Origin: Streptomyces sp. 378
GTDB lineage: Bacteria > Actinomycetota > Actinomycetes > Streptomycetales > Streptomycetaceae
Direction of reading: 5' to 3'
Assembly (NCBI RefSeq): GCF_030124145.1
Contig: NZ_JASKMS010000001.1
Location: forward strand, 434,001 to 498,000
DNA length: 64,000 bases
Shown: piece after piece, positions 51,246 to 59,899 of the stretch
Position numbering within the stretch: the first letter of the stretch is position 1
Layout: the number at the start of each line of letters is the position of its first letter
The notes under the pieces: model-generated
Databases searched by the model: none
The model's input: the letters and a program-made list of their open reading frames with translations, nothing else
Told to the model about the DNA's origin: nothing
Translations under genes and position numbers: made by a program

Positions 51246-51659
51246 TCAGACGCCCTGCGCGACGGCTTGTTCCATGAGCCGGACGGCCTCCGTCTCCTCG
51301 GTGGCGGGCGGCACCACCAGCAGGTCCCAGCGGCCGCGGCCGGGGGCCAGCAGGCAGACGGTGTGCGGGGCGGTCGGCGAGTCCGTGCGGCCGACGTGCA
51401 CCGCCTGCCCCGCGACGACCAGCCGCTCCGGGCAGGCCGGCCAGGTGTCCCCGTTGACCAGGACGCTGCTGATCCGGCCCCAGGCATCTGGCAGGCCGCC
51501 GAGCAGCCCGGGCAGTTCGGCGGCCAGGTCGTACGAGCGGGGCCACCACGCCCCGTCGATCCGGCGGGCGGTGGGCCCCTGGCGCGGCTGGTTCGCGAGC
51601 CGTAGCCGGACCTCGGACGGCGCGGGAACGGACGGTGGGGACGAAGAGGCGGACGTCAT
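51246..51659 (-). CDS. DUF5994 family protein
   Basis: 137 aa. RLRLANQPRQGPTARRIDGA followed by WWPRSYDLAAELPGL is the DUF5994 pattern. Cytosolic, function unknown. ATG at 51659 with AGGAG upstream; a much longer open frame upstream has no coding character. Convergent with DUF1304, 2 bp apart. Confidence 0.82.
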   Translation of the reverse strand: MTSASSSPPSVPAPSEVRLRLANQPRQGPTARRIDGAWWPRSYDLAAELPGLLGGLPDAWGRISSVLVNGDTWPACPERLVVAGQAVHVGRTDSPTAPHTVCLLAPGRGRWDLLVVPPATEETEAVRLMEQAVAQGV

Positions 51660-52021
51660 CGAGGGGCTCCTGCTGCGGATGGGGTGCGTGGCGAGGAGGT
51701 GGCGAGGCCGCGGGCCCGTTGGGGAGGCCCTGGGAGTGCGTGGGACGCCGGGGGCGAGACCGGTTCGGCCACCGGTTGCGGCATACCCCCGGTTCCTCCA
51801 CCGTACCCCGCGGGCGGTGCGGGAGCCGGGGCCGCCCGCACGGCGACGAGACGTCGTTCCCCCTCGTACGGGGGCCGGACGAGGGGAACGGGCGGATCCC
51901 GGTCGGCGGCGGCCTGCGCCACGCCCGGGACACCCCGCCGACGTGGCGTCCGAGGCAGCCCGGGTTTTCACTGTGGGACATTCCGGGCGCTTTATCGCAT
52001 TCCGTCGGTGATACTTGGGGC

Positions 52022-52396
52022 ATGGAGACGGCAACGTACGCAGAACTGGCGGCCTCGTCAGATCACGCGGTCGCCGTGACCCTCGCCTTCGTCGGCGGGC
52101 TGATCGTGGTCTGTGCGCTGATCTGGGCCGTGCGGGTCGGGATGCGGGTCATGGACACGGACACCCATCACCCCTCCCCGGAGGAGCAGCCGCACCTGCC
52201 GGACACCGGGCCGGTCCGCGAGACGCGGGAGATGCGCGAGCCCGACGACGTGCCGGTCGTGGCGCGCGACGGTCAGCGGATCATGCCGCACGAGCTGCAT
52301 CGCGCGAGCACCAGGACCGGCAAGGACCAGCATCCGCGCCGCTGGTCGCCCGGATCCAGCGGGTCCTTCGGCGGCGGCGGACTCGGACGCACGTGA
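52022..52396 (+). CDS. DUF6479 family membrane protein
   Basis: 124 aa. One N-terminal helix (VTLAFVGGLIVVCALIWAV) and a polar cytosolic tail (EEQPHLPDTGPVRETREM...GSSGSFGGGGLG) in the form of DUF6479. GATACT ends six bases before the ATG without a ribosome site, so a leaderless start is likely. Function unknown. Confidence 0.82.
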   Translation: METATYAELAASSDHAVAVTLAFVGGLIVVCALIWAVRVGMRVMDTDTHHPSPEEQPHLPDTGPVRETREMREPDDVPVVARDGQRIMPHELHRASTRTGKDQHPRRWSPGSSGSFGGGGLGRT

Positions 52397-52438
52397 GGCC
52401 GTAGGCCCGAGGGCCGGCGGTCCCCCCAGGGAGGCGAC

Positions 52439-52927
52439 ATGGCTGCCCGCCACCGCAGGCGCCGGGTGACGGAAGGGGCGGCCCTGGTGCTGGCCGTGTC
52501 CGCCGTGCTCGCGGGCTGCGGTGGTGCCGAGAGCCCGGCGGACACCGCGCGGAAGGCGGAGTCCGCGGTGGGGTCCATCGCCTCGCAGGCCCCCGAGGCG
52601 ATCGAGTCCGCCACGGCCGAGGCCGGACGCCGGCTCGACGCCATCCAGGGCGGCACCGACGTCGAGGACGACGTGCGGACCGGCTCGCCCGTCATCGGGT
52701 CCGACGGCCGGGCTCGCGCCGAGGTCACCGTCCGCAACACCGACGACGCGCCCCGGTCCTTCGCCGTCCAGGTCGACTTCCGGAACGCCGGGGGAGACCT
52801 GGTCGACACGGTCATCGTCACGGTGGACCACGTGCAGGCCGGTCACTCCGCCACGGCCACCGCCCGCAGCACCCACGACCTGCCCGGGGAGGTCCGGGCG
52901 GAGGTGGCCCGGGCGCTGCGCTACTGA
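52439..52927 (+). CDS. Lipoprotein with FxLYD-like domain
   Basis: 162 aa. Lipobox LAGC near residue 26, an Ala-rich helix, then a beta-sandwich (RAEVTVRNTDDAPRSFAVQV, VIVTVDHVQAGHSATATA) like extracellular FxLYD modules. GGGAGG ribosome site. Exported, role unknown. Confidence 0.8.
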   Translation: MAARHRRRRVTEGAALVLAVSAVLAGCGGAESPADTARKAESAVGSIASQAPEAIESATAEAGRRLDAIQGGTDVEDDVRTGSPVIGSDGRARAEVTVRNTDDAPRSFAVQVDFRNAGGDLVDTVIVTVDHVQAGHSATATARSTHDLPGEVRAEVARALRY

Positions 52928-53130
52928 CCTGTTCACCGCGGGCGGGGCTCCCTGTCCGGGCTGTCGAAGACGCTCCGCCGACGCTTCTCCCGACGGCCCC
53001 CGCCGGTGGCACGCCCTGCCGGGCCCCCGAGTGGGCTTCGACTGCCCCGACCCCGTGCGCCGGCGTGCTTCTGCGCGCAGGTCGGCGGCGGTACGCCGGA
53101 GGACGACGACCCGACTGGCCCGCGAATGGG

Positions 53131-53184
53131 CCCCGCGCCCCTTCGGGGCGCGGGGAACCGCGCGACCGGCCACGACGGCGCCGC
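53131..53184. repeat. Streptomycete intergenic repeat with GC hairpin
   Basis: CCCCGCGCCCC-TTC-GGGGCGCGGGG is followed by AACCGCGCGACCGGCCACGA, a unit shared (inverted) with 5008-5031. It lies in the 296-bp gap before the alpha-glucosidase stop and could end its transcript. Confidence 0.6.
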
Positions 53185-53223
53185 ACCCGGAGGACGACCC
53201 CCACGGCGCCGCCCGCGGAGCGC

Positions 53224-54885
53224 TCAGCGCCCGAGCCACGCCGTCGTGTCCGGGCCGAGCAGGCCGTCCTCCAGGGGCGCGCTGGTCAGCAGGACCTCAC
53301 CGGCCGGCAGTCCGACCGGCGCGTCGGACAGGTTCGTGACGCAGCGCCAGCCCTCGCAGCGGTCGAAGCGGAGCACGCCGTTCGGGGCGTCCGCCGCCCA
53401 GGTCAGTTCCTCGCCGTCGAGGAGTTTGCGGCGCAGCCGCAGGGCGGTGCGGTACAGCTCCAGGGTGGAGCCCTCGACTCCGTCCTGCGCCTCGACGGCG
53501 TAGGCGGCGAAGCCGGGCGGCTGGGGCAGCCAGGCGCCGCCGGGGCCGAAGCCGTACGAGGGTCCGGCCGTCGTCCACGGAAGGGGCACCCGGCAGCCGT
53601 CGCGGCCCTTGCGGACGTGGCCCGTCTGCTCCCAGATCGGGTCCTGGAGCACTTCGGTGGGCAGGTCGGGGACCTCGGGCAGGCCGAGTTCCTCGCCCTG
53701 GTAGACGTAGGCCGAGCCGGGCAGCGCCAGCATCAGCAGGGTGGCCGCCCGGGCGCGGCGCAGCCCGGTCGCCGGGTCGACCGCCGGGGCGTGGCCGCCG
53801 GAGAGCAGCCAGGCGTTGAGGTCGGTGCCCGGCGGCAGCATCAGGCGGGAGGCGTGCCGGATCACGTCGTGGTTGGACAGCACCCAGGTGGCGGAGGCGC
53901 CCGCGGCCCGGGCGGTGGCGAGCGAGTCGGTGATGACCTGCCGCAGCTCGTCCGCGTCCCAGCCGGCCTGCAGGTACTCGAAGTTGAACGCCTGGCCCAG
54001 TTCGTCCGGGCGCGCGTACAGGGCGCGGCGGGCGCCGGGCACCCACGCCTCGGCGACGGCCATGCGGGGCGGGCGGTAGGCGTCGAGGATCTTGCGCCAG
54101 TCGCGGTAGATCTCGTGCACGTCGTCGCGGTCGTAGAAGGGGTGGGTGCCGGGCGCCAGTGCGGTGAGGGCCTCCTCACGGCTCAGCTCGGGCCGGCCGA
54201 GTTCGCGCAGTGGTTCGCTCAGGTCCTTGACGAGGGCGTGGGCGACGTCGACCCGGAAGCCGTCGACGCCGCGGTCGGACCAGAAGCGCAGGGTGGTGCG
54301 GTAGTCGGCGCGGACCTCCTGGTTCTCCCAGTTGAGGTCGGGCTGTTCGGGGGCGAACAGGTGCAGGTACCACTGCCCGTCGGGCACCCGCTTCCACGCG
54401 CTGCCGCCGAAGACGGACTGCCAGTCGGTGGGCGGGAGTTCGCCGTGCTCGCCGCGGCCGTCGCGGAAGACGTAGCGGTCGCGGGCCGACGAGCCGGGGC
54501 CCGCGGACAGGGCCTCCTGGAACCACGCGTGCCGGTGCGAGGAGTGGTTGGGCACGATGTCGACGATGACCTTCAGACCGAGGCGGTGGGCCTCGGCGAC
54601 CAGGGCGTCGAAGTCGTCGAGGGTGCCCAGGCGCGGGTCGACGCCCCGGGGGTCGGCGACGTCGTAGCCGCCGTCGGCGAGTTCGGAGGGGTAGAAGGGG
54701 CTCAGCCACAGGGCGTCCACGCCCAGGGCGGCGAGGTGGGTGAGGCGGCGGGTGATGCCGCGCAGGTCACCGAGTCCGTCACCGTCGGCGTCGGCGAAGC
54801 TGCGCGGGTAGATCTGGTAGACGACGGCCTGGCGCCACCAGTCCGGATCCCTGGACGACAGGTCGAGCGTGGAGCGATCGGTCAC
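53224..54885 (-). CDS. GH13 alpha-glucosidase / oligo-1,6-glucosidase
   Basis: 553 aa cytosolic enzyme. GH13 conserved regions: DIVPNHSS, DGFRVDVAHAL (nucleophile Asp213), VAEAWV (acid Glu279) and LSNHDVIRH (Asp340). No signal peptide, so it acts on imported malto- or isomalto-oligosaccharides. GTG at 54885 with AAGGAG was chosen over an upstream ATG. No sugar transporter is adjacent. Confidence 0.92.
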   Translation of the reverse strand: MTDRSTLDLSSRDPDWWRQAVVYQIYPRSFADADGDGLGDLRGITRRLTHLAALGVDALWLSPFYPSELADGGYDVADPRGVDPRLGTLDDFDALVAEAHRLGLKVIVDIVPNHSSHRHAWFQEALSAGPGSSARDRYVFRDGRGEHGELPPTDWQSVFGGSAWKRVPDGQWYLHLFAPEQPDLNWENQEVRADYRTTLRFWSDRGVDGFRVDVAHALVKDLSEPLRELGRPELSREEALTALAPGTHPFYDRDDVHEIYRDWRKILDAYRPPRMAVAEAWVPGARRALYARPDELGQAFNFEYLQAGWDADELRQVITDSLATARAAGASATWVLSNHDVIRHASRLMLPPGTDLNAWLLSGGHAPAVDPATGLRRARAATLLMLALPGSAYVYQGEELGLPEVPDLPTEVLQDPIWEQTGHVRKGRDGCRVPLPWTTAGPSYGFGPGGAWLPQPPGFAAYAVEAQDGVEGSTLELYRTALRLRRKLLDGEELTWAADAPNGVLRFDRCEGWRCVTNLSDAPVGLPAGEVLLTSAPLEDGLLGPDTTAWLGR

Positions 54886-55030
54886 GCGGTCTCCTTCGAA
54901 GGGCATACGGGCGACAGCATTAAATCTGTCCAGAATGCCGGAAAAAGCAACCATCGCGTTGATCGGAGTGATCCATTCCTGCTGTGATGAAAGTGTGATG
55001 GCAGACCAATTTCCTTTGCATCAGCGCAGG

Positions 55031-55059
55031 TTGACAGCGTGCTGCGGCGCCGCCACGAT
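55031..55059 (+). promoter_or_regulatory. Promoter of the LAETG protein gene
   Basis: TTGACA at 55031-55036 and CACGAT at 55054-55059 with 17 bp between. The preceding 54900-55030 stretch is the AT-richest part of the divergent gap and may carry control sites for both genes. Confidence 0.45.
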
Positions 55060-55194
55060 GGGGGCTCACTGAGGCGCATGTGACCTATGAGCCCAGTGTT
55101 TCTCAGACCACTCACCCCCGGTGCGGCCTCGGCGGCCGCGCGCTGCCCGCATGCCGCCACCCGGGTTCTGCACACGCCAGGAAATGGGATACGT

Positions 55195-56130
55195 ATGTCC
55201 ATAGCGAGACGTGTCACCGCGCGCCGCCTGCTGGGGACGGGCGCCGCGGCCCTCGCCCTCTGCGCCGCCTCCGCCACCACCGCGTTCGCCACCGGTACGC
55301 CCGGCGGCGACGGCTGGTCGTCCGGCGGCAGCTACAAGCCCGGCACCGGTGCGGGCACGGAGACCGGGACCGATCGCTGCCAGTTCTCGCTCGACGGCAC
55401 GAGCTTCCACGACTCGGTCAAGGTCGACGACCAGAACCTGAAGCCGACCGAGGACGGCAAGGTCCACATCAAGGTCCGCACCGCCGGTGACGCCGTCACC
55501 TGCACGGCCTCCCTCGCGTCCTACCTCGCGCACGGCGCGACGTTCGCGACCTCCGGCGAGCAGGTGTTCGTCGACTTCGACACGGTGACGGTCAAGCCGG
55601 GCGCCACCGACTCGCTCGACATCGCCATCCCGGACAAGGGCTGCTTCGGGCAGATCGACCTCTACCGGGGCGCCGTGAAGTTCGACGGCGAACTCGACGC
55701 GAAGGACGGCTTCGAGCACGGCGAGCTGCCCAAGGGCCCGGACCGCCCGGTCATCAAGGACAAGCTGATCGCGGCCTGGAACGGCGGCACGAAGGACTGC
55801 ACGACCCCACCGCCGGCGGAGGAGGAGCCCCCGGCCTCCACGCCGCCCGCGTCCCCCTCCGAGCCGGCCGAGGAGACGACCCCTCCGGCATCCCCGTCCG
55901 AGCCGGCCGAGCCCTCGACGCCGCCGTCCTCCGACACGGACACGCCCACCCCGAGCGCCTCCGAGTCGACGCCCACCGCTCCCAAGCCGAACGGCGGTGG
56001 CGGTGACCTCGCCGAGACCGGCGCCAACAGCAGCACCGGCCCGATCGCCTTCGGCGCGGCGGCCCTGCTGGCGGGCGGCGCGGCCCTCGTCGTCATGACC
56101 CGCCGCCGTGCGGCCAGGCGCGGCGCGTAG
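55195..56130 (+). CDS. LAETG-anchored surface protein
   Basis: 311 aa. Signal peptide (1-31), a beta-rich exported domain with paired cysteines (residues 60-200), a Pro/Ser/Glu stalk with repeated PPASPSEPAE units, and the sorting signal LAETG, a hydrophobic helix and RRRAARRGA. LAxTG is the target of class E sortases that act on chaplins in Streptomyces. Sortase is not encoded next to it. ATG at 55195; the frame extends upstream without signal peptide logic. Confidence 0.9.
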   Translation: MSIARRVTARRLLGTGAAALALCAASATTAFATGTPGGDGWSSGGSYKPGTGAGTETGTDRCQFSLDGTSFHDSVKVDDQNLKPTEDGKVHIKVRTAGDAVTCTASLASYLAHGATFATSGEQVFVDFDTVTVKPGATDSLDIAIPDKGCFGQIDLYRGAVKFDGELDAKDGFEHGELPKGPDRPVIKDKLIAAWNGGTKDCTTPPPAEEEPPASTPPASPSEPAEETTPPASPSEPAEPSTPPSSDTDTPTPSASESTPTAPKPNGGGGDLAETGANSSTGPIAFGAAALLAGGAALVVMTRRRAARRGA

Positions 56131-56145
56131 GACGCCCGAGCCCGA

Positions 56146-56195
56146 AGAGCGCCCGGTGTGCTGTCGTCCGGCGGCGACAGCACACCGGGCGCTCT
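56146..56195. terminator. Bidirectional terminator, 21-bp perfect stem
   Basis: Arms 56146-56166 and 56175-56195 (AGAGCGCCCGGTGTGCTGTCG and complement) around an 8-nt loop, between convergent genes. Confidence 0.88.
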
Positions 56196-56211
56196 CGTGC
56201 CCCGGCGGCGA

Positions 56212-57186
56212 TCACCCCCCGACCGTCGCCAGGTACAGCTTCACGTAGCGCTCCACGTCCACGTCCAACGCCACGTCGACCAGGGGCTGTTCGCGCGTGC
56301 CCTCGTGGAGTTCCGACTCTCCGGGCCGGGCGCGGCGGTCCACGATCGTCATGCCGCGGGTCGGTCCGGGCGCGAGGGAGACGTCCACCGGAAGGCGGTG
56401 GGTCGTCAGGCCCTCCGGGTCGGCGACCGCGCACACCGCACCCGCGTCACCGAGGCCGCCGGCCGTCTCGGAGGGGTCGTCGGGACGGCTGCCCGGGTGG
56501 GCGGGCCGGTGGGCGAGCAGTTCCCCGGCCAGCCGCGCCCCCGGCTCGCCGCTCGCGCGCAGCCCGCGCACCCGCGCCGCCGGGACCACGACCCGCGTGA
56601 ACACGTCCAGTCCGTACATCGTGATCGGCACCCCGGCGGTGAGCAGGATCGCGGCCGCCTCCGGGTCGTGCCAGACGTTGAACTCGGCGACCGGCGTGGC
56701 GTTCCCGACGGCCGCCGCGCCGCCCATGAAGACGATCCGCTCGATGTTGCGGACCACCTCCGGATGCGTACGCAGGAGCAGCGCGATGTTCGTGAGCGGT
56801 GCCGTGGGGATGAGCGTGACCGGGCGCGGGGAGGCGAGGATCTCGCGGCGCAGCAGCGTCACCGCGTCGACGTCGACGGGTCCCCGCGTCGGCTCGGGCA
56901 GGCCCAGGTCGCCCATGCCGTCGTGCCCGTGCACGTGCCGCGCGGACCGGGGGGCCTCGATCAGCGGCCGCTCGGCGCCCCGGGCCACGGGGATCTCGGG
57001 GGCGCCCGCCCGCTCCAGCACGGTCAGGGTGTTGCGGACGACGCCGTCCACGTCCGTGTTCCCTGCCACGCAGGTGATCGCCCGCACGTCGAGCGCCGGG
57101 TGCCGTACGGCGAACAGCAGGGCGAGGGCGTCGTCGACGCCGGTGTCGCAGTCGATGATCACCGGGATGCGCTGACCGTCCGTCAC
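56212..57186 (-). CDS. Inosine/uridine-preferring nucleoside hydrolase
   Basis: 324 aa. The calcium-binding signature PVIIDCDTGVDDALAL opens the protein, and PTAPLTNIALLLR with EFNVWHDPEAA are typical. It hydrolyses ribonucleosides to ribose and base. GTG start behind AAGGAG. A 38-bp tandem repeat lies just upstream of its promoter side. Confidence 0.92.
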   Translation of the reverse strand: MTDGQRIPVIIDCDTGVDDALALLFAVRHPALDVRAITCVAGNTDVDGVVRNTLTVLERAGAPEIPVARGAERPLIEAPRSARHVHGHDGMGDLGLPEPTRGPVDVDAVTLLRREILASPRPVTLIPTAPLTNIALLLRTHPEVVRNIERIVFMGGAAAVGNATPVAEFNVWHDPEAAAILLTAGVPITMYGLDVFTRVVVPAARVRGLRASGEPGARLAGELLAHRPAHPGSRPDDPSETAGGLGDAGAVCAVADPEGLTTHRLPVDVSLAPGPTRGMTIVDRRARPGESELHEGTREQPLVDVALDVDVERYVKLYLATVGG

Positions 57187-57230
57187 GGCGGGGACTCCTT
57201 CCAGTGGTCCGCGGGAAACTCCGTGGCAGC

Positions 57231-57420
57231 GACCCTACGGCCCACGGAACGACCCACCGCGAGCACGCGACCCCACAGCCCGCGGAACGACCCACCGCCA
57301 GCACACGACCCCACAGCCCGCGGAACGACCCACCGCCAGCACACGACCCCACAGCCCACGAAACGACCCACCGCCAGCACACGACCCCACAGCCCACGAA
57401 ACGACCCACCGCGGGCACGC
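57231..57420. repeat. 38-bp tandem repeat, five units
   Basis: Five exact-length 38-bp units, each of the form GACCCCACAGCCC(G/A)CG(G/A)AACGACCCACCGC(C/G)(A/G)GCAC. Units 2 and 3 are identical; units 1 and 5 vary at the edges. It starts 45 bp upstream of the nucleoside hydrolase GTG. No spacers, so not CRISPR. Confidence 0.9.
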
Positions 57421-57443
57421 GGCGTCAGGACCGCCGTACCGCC

Positions 57444-57620
57444 GTGACGCCGAAGTCCGGCGTCACCTTCCGGCCGACCGTGCCGCGAGCCCGTGCTGCG
57501 TTCGACATCACCGGCGACCGCATCCGGCACGTCTGGGCCGTGCTGGACCCCGGCACGCTCCGGCCCTGGACGGCACACCGACCGGCACCGCCCCGGACCC
57601 GCGAACGGACGCGGCGATGA
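57444..57620 (+). pseudogene. Remnant of an ECF sigma factor C-terminal (SnoaL-like) domain
   Basis: After the repeat the frame reads ...RARAAFDITGDRIRHVWAVL then DPGTLRPW. G-RI--IWAVL-P-KL-PW is how the SnoaL-like tail of SigJ-type sigma factors ends. No upstream sigma domain remains. It is a short eroded 3' piece. Confidence 0.4.
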
Positions 57621-57672
57621 TTCCGGACCCGGCAGCCGGTCGTTACCCGGCAGGAGACGGAAGGAGACCGCC

Positions 57673-58218
57673 ATGCCCGCACAACGACCCACGACCGAAC
57701 TCGACGCCCGCTACAGCTCCGCACTCAACCCCCGCCCGGGTTCTGCGGAGGTCACGGCCACCGAATGGGACGAGGCGCGACGTCACCTGGGGTCCGCCGA
57801 GATCTTCTGGGTGTCCACGGTGCGGCCCGACGGCCGGCTGCACGTCACGCCCTGCATCGCCGCCTGGCACGAGGGAGTGCTGTACTTCTCCACCGGCCGC
57901 CGGGAGCAGAAGGCGAAGAACCTCGCACACGACGCCCACTGCGCCCTGACCACCGGGGTGAACTCGCTCACCGCGGGGTTCGACGTCGTGGTCGAGGGCA
58001 GGGCGCGGCCGGTCGACGACCCGGTGGCGCTGGAGGAGGTGATCACGGCGTTCGAGACGAAGTACGGGCCGCACATCACCTCCCCCGAGGGCACCTTCCA
58101 CGGCATCGGGGACACGATCCGCGAGGGCGACGACCTCGTGTTCGCGGTGTCCCCCGACACCGCGTACGGCTTCGGCCGGGACAACGGGGTCTACAGCCAC
58201 ACGCGCTGGACGTTCTGA
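57673..58218 (+). CDS. Pyridoxamine-5'-phosphate-oxidase family protein
   Basis: 181 aa split-barrel flavin/F420-binding protein. AEIFWVSTVRPDGRLHVTPC and GVLYFSTGRREQKAKNLAHD are family signatures; R and K at phosphate-contact sites are present. Probably an FMN- or F420-dependent reductase. AAGGAG before the ATG. Convergent with the ThrRS gene. Confidence 0.88.
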   Translation: MPAQRPTTELDARYSSALNPRPGSAEVTATEWDEARRHLGSAEIFWVSTVRPDGRLHVTPCIAAWHEGVLYFSTGRREQKAKNLAHDAHCALTTGVNSLTAGFDVVVEGRARPVDDPVALEEVITAFETKYGPHITSPEGTFHGIGDTIREGDDLVFAVSPDTAYGFGRDNGVYSHTRWTF

Positions 58219-58235
58219 GCTCCGGTGGACCCGTC

Positions 58236-59456
58236 CTACGACGGGTCCCACAGCTCGGTGCCCCGGGCCGCCACCCCGTCGCCGATCCGGCGCAGCAGCT
58301 CGGCGCCGGGCAGGGCGTCCGGCCGGGTGCCGTCGCGCAGGCGGGGTGCCGCGAGACCGGCGGCGGCCTCCCGCCCGCCGATCACCGCCTGGTAGGGGAC
58401 CAGCCGGCCGGCGCGGATCCGGGCGGCGAGGGTGCCCTGCTCGGGACCGCTGACCTCGGCGCGCAGGCCGAGCTCCCGGGCGCGACCTGCCAGGGCGTGG
58501 GCGGCGTCGTACTGCTCGTCCCCCACCGGCAGGACGGCCAGCTGCACCGGGGCCAGCCACGGCGGGAAGGCGCCGCCGTGCTCCTCGAGGAGGTGGGCGA
58601 CCGCGCGCTCCACGCTGCCGATGATGCTGCGATGCACCATGACCGGGCGGTGTTTCGCCCCGTCGGGGCCGATGTAGTGCAGGTCGAACCGTTCGGGCTG
58701 GTGGAAGTCGATCTGGACGGTGGAGAGGGTGGCCTCCCGGCCGGCCGGGTCGGTGATCTGCACGTCGATCTTGGGGCCGTAGAAGGCCGCCTCGCCCTCG
58801 GCCGCCTCGTACGGGACGCCGGAGCCGTCCAGGACCTCCCTCAGCAGGGCGGTGGCGCGCCGCCACAGCTCCGGATCGGCCACGTACTTGCCGCCTTCGC
58901 CGGGCAGGGACAGCCGGTGGCGGGCCGCGCGGATGCCGAGGTCCGCGTAGGCGCGGCCGATCAGCTCCAGCGCGGCACGGGCCTCCTCCACGGCCTGCTC
59001 CAGGGTGCAGAAGATGTGCGCGTCGTTGAGGGTGATGGCCCGCACCCGGGTCAGTCCGCCGAGCACGCCGGACAGCTCCGAGCGGTACATGCCGCCCAAC
59101 TCAGCCATCCGAAAGGGAAGTTCGCGGTAACTGCGGGAGCGGGAACGGTAGATCAGGGCGTGGTGGGGGCAGAGACCGGGGCGCAGCAGGACCTGCTCGG
59201 CGCCCACGTCCATCGGCGGGAACATGTCGTCGCCGTAGTGGTCCCAGTGCCCGGAGATCTCGTACAGCTCGCGTTTGCCGAGGACCGGCGAGTACACGTG
59301 CCGGTAGCCGGCCCGCCGTTCCGCGTCGCGGATGTACTCCTCCAGGGTGTGCCGCACGACCGCGCCGTCGGGCAGCCAGTACGGCAGCCCCGCGCCCATC
59401 AGCGGATCGGTGTCGAACAGGTCCAGTTCACGGCCGAGTCGGCGGTGGTCGTGCAT
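58236..59456 (-). CDS. Threonyl-tRNA synthetase lacking the editing domain
   Basis: 406 aa, versus about 640-660 for full ThrRS. The class II catalytic core (motif 2 RVRAITLNDAHIFCT, zinc ligand Cys96 in LRPGLCPHHA, motif 3 VMVHRSIIGSVERAVAHLLE) and the C-terminal anticodon-binding domain are intact; the N-terminal TGS and N2 editing domains are absent. Streptomycetes often carry such a second, stress- or antibiotic-related copy. It is preceded by a Thr leader peptide and terminator, so it is probably induced by threonine starvation or by inhibitors of ThrRS. Confidence 0.9.
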   Translation of the reverse strand: MHDHRRLGRELDLFDTDPLMGAGLPYWLPDGAVVRHTLEEYIRDAERRAGYRHVYSPVLGKRELYEISGHWDHYGDDMFPPMDVGAEQVLLRPGLCPHHALIYRSRSRSYRELPFRMAELGGMYRSELSGVLGGLTRVRAITLNDAHIFCTLEQAVEEARAALELIGRAYADLGIRAARHRLSLPGEGGKYVADPELWRRATALLREVLDGSGVPYEAAEGEAAFYGPKIDVQITDPAGREATLSTVQIDFHQPERFDLHYIGPDGAKHRPVMVHRSIIGSVERAVAHLLEEHGGAFPPWLAPVQLAVLPVGDEQYDAAHALAGRARELGLRAEVSGPEQGTLAARIRAGRLVPYQAVIGGREAAAGLAAPRLRDGTRPDALPGAELLRRIGDGVAARGTELWDPS

Positions 59457-59492
59457 GGTGGCTCCTCGGGATCGGAGGCGAGCACCACACGG

Positions 59493-59524
59493 CGAAGCCC
59501 CGGGGCACTCGCCCCGGGGCTTCG
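59493..59524 (-). terminator. Attenuator hairpin upstream of thrS2
   Basis: CGAAGCCCCGGGGC pairs perfectly with GCCCCGGGGCTTCG across a 4-nt loop. It lies 36 nt before the ThrRS start and 17 nt after the leader-peptide stop on the same strand, exactly where an attenuator should be. Confidence 0.75.
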
Positions 59525-59541
59525 GACATCTGGGTCAGCTG

Positions 59542-59604
59542 TCAGCGCGCCGGGACACTCTCCGGCGTCGTCGTGGCGGACGGGAACGGCTGGACGCGCT
59601 GCAT
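59542..59604 (-). CDS. Threonine-rich leader peptide (thrS2 attenuation)
   Basis: A 20-codon frame, MQRVQPFPSATTTPESVPAR, has three consecutive Thr codons (ACG ACG ACG) at positions 11-13. Translation stalling there when charged Thr-tRNA is scarce would alter folding of the hairpin immediately downstream and allow read-through into the ThrRS gene. The start is probably leaderless: TACGGT ends 7 nt before the ATG. Confidence 0.65.
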   Translation of the reverse strand: MQRVQPFPSATTTPESVPAR

Positions 59605-59611
59605 GGGCGTG

Positions 59612-59617
59612 ACCGTA
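59612..59617 (-). promoter_or_regulatory. -10 box for the thr leader
   Basis: TACGGT on the minus strand, 7 nt upstream of the leader-peptide ATG, without ribosome site between. This is the leaderless arrangement seen elsewhere in this window. Confidence 0.4.
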
Positions 59618-59899
59618 ACAGGCAGGCCCCGGGCGGGGCGACGCGTTTTCCGACGGGCGGGTGCGGATCCCGCACGGTCGGTCCGCTCGGCGGGGCGGCG
59701 CTGCGTCGGCAGGGCCGCGTACGCGCGAACTCCCGGGTGGTCAGGGCGAGACCGTGGGTGCCGTCCCGGTCCGTTCACCCGGACGGACCGTCTCGCTGGT
59801 GGGCGGGCGGTCGCGGTGGTGCCGTAAGAGCACGTACCCGATCGTGGAGAGCCCGCCCCGCCCGGCGGCGCCTCCATGACCCCTGCAGGAGGCACCCCG

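Noticed and set aside
53065..54987. A 640-codon plus-strand frame opposite the alpha-glucosidase
   Set aside because: Shadow of the GH13 gene; the minus strand has all catalytic motifs.
57231..57420. CRISPR array
   Set aside because: The 38-bp units abut with no spacers and vary mainly at the outer units, so it is a plain tandem repeat. The same holds for 9005-9110 and 36329-36490.
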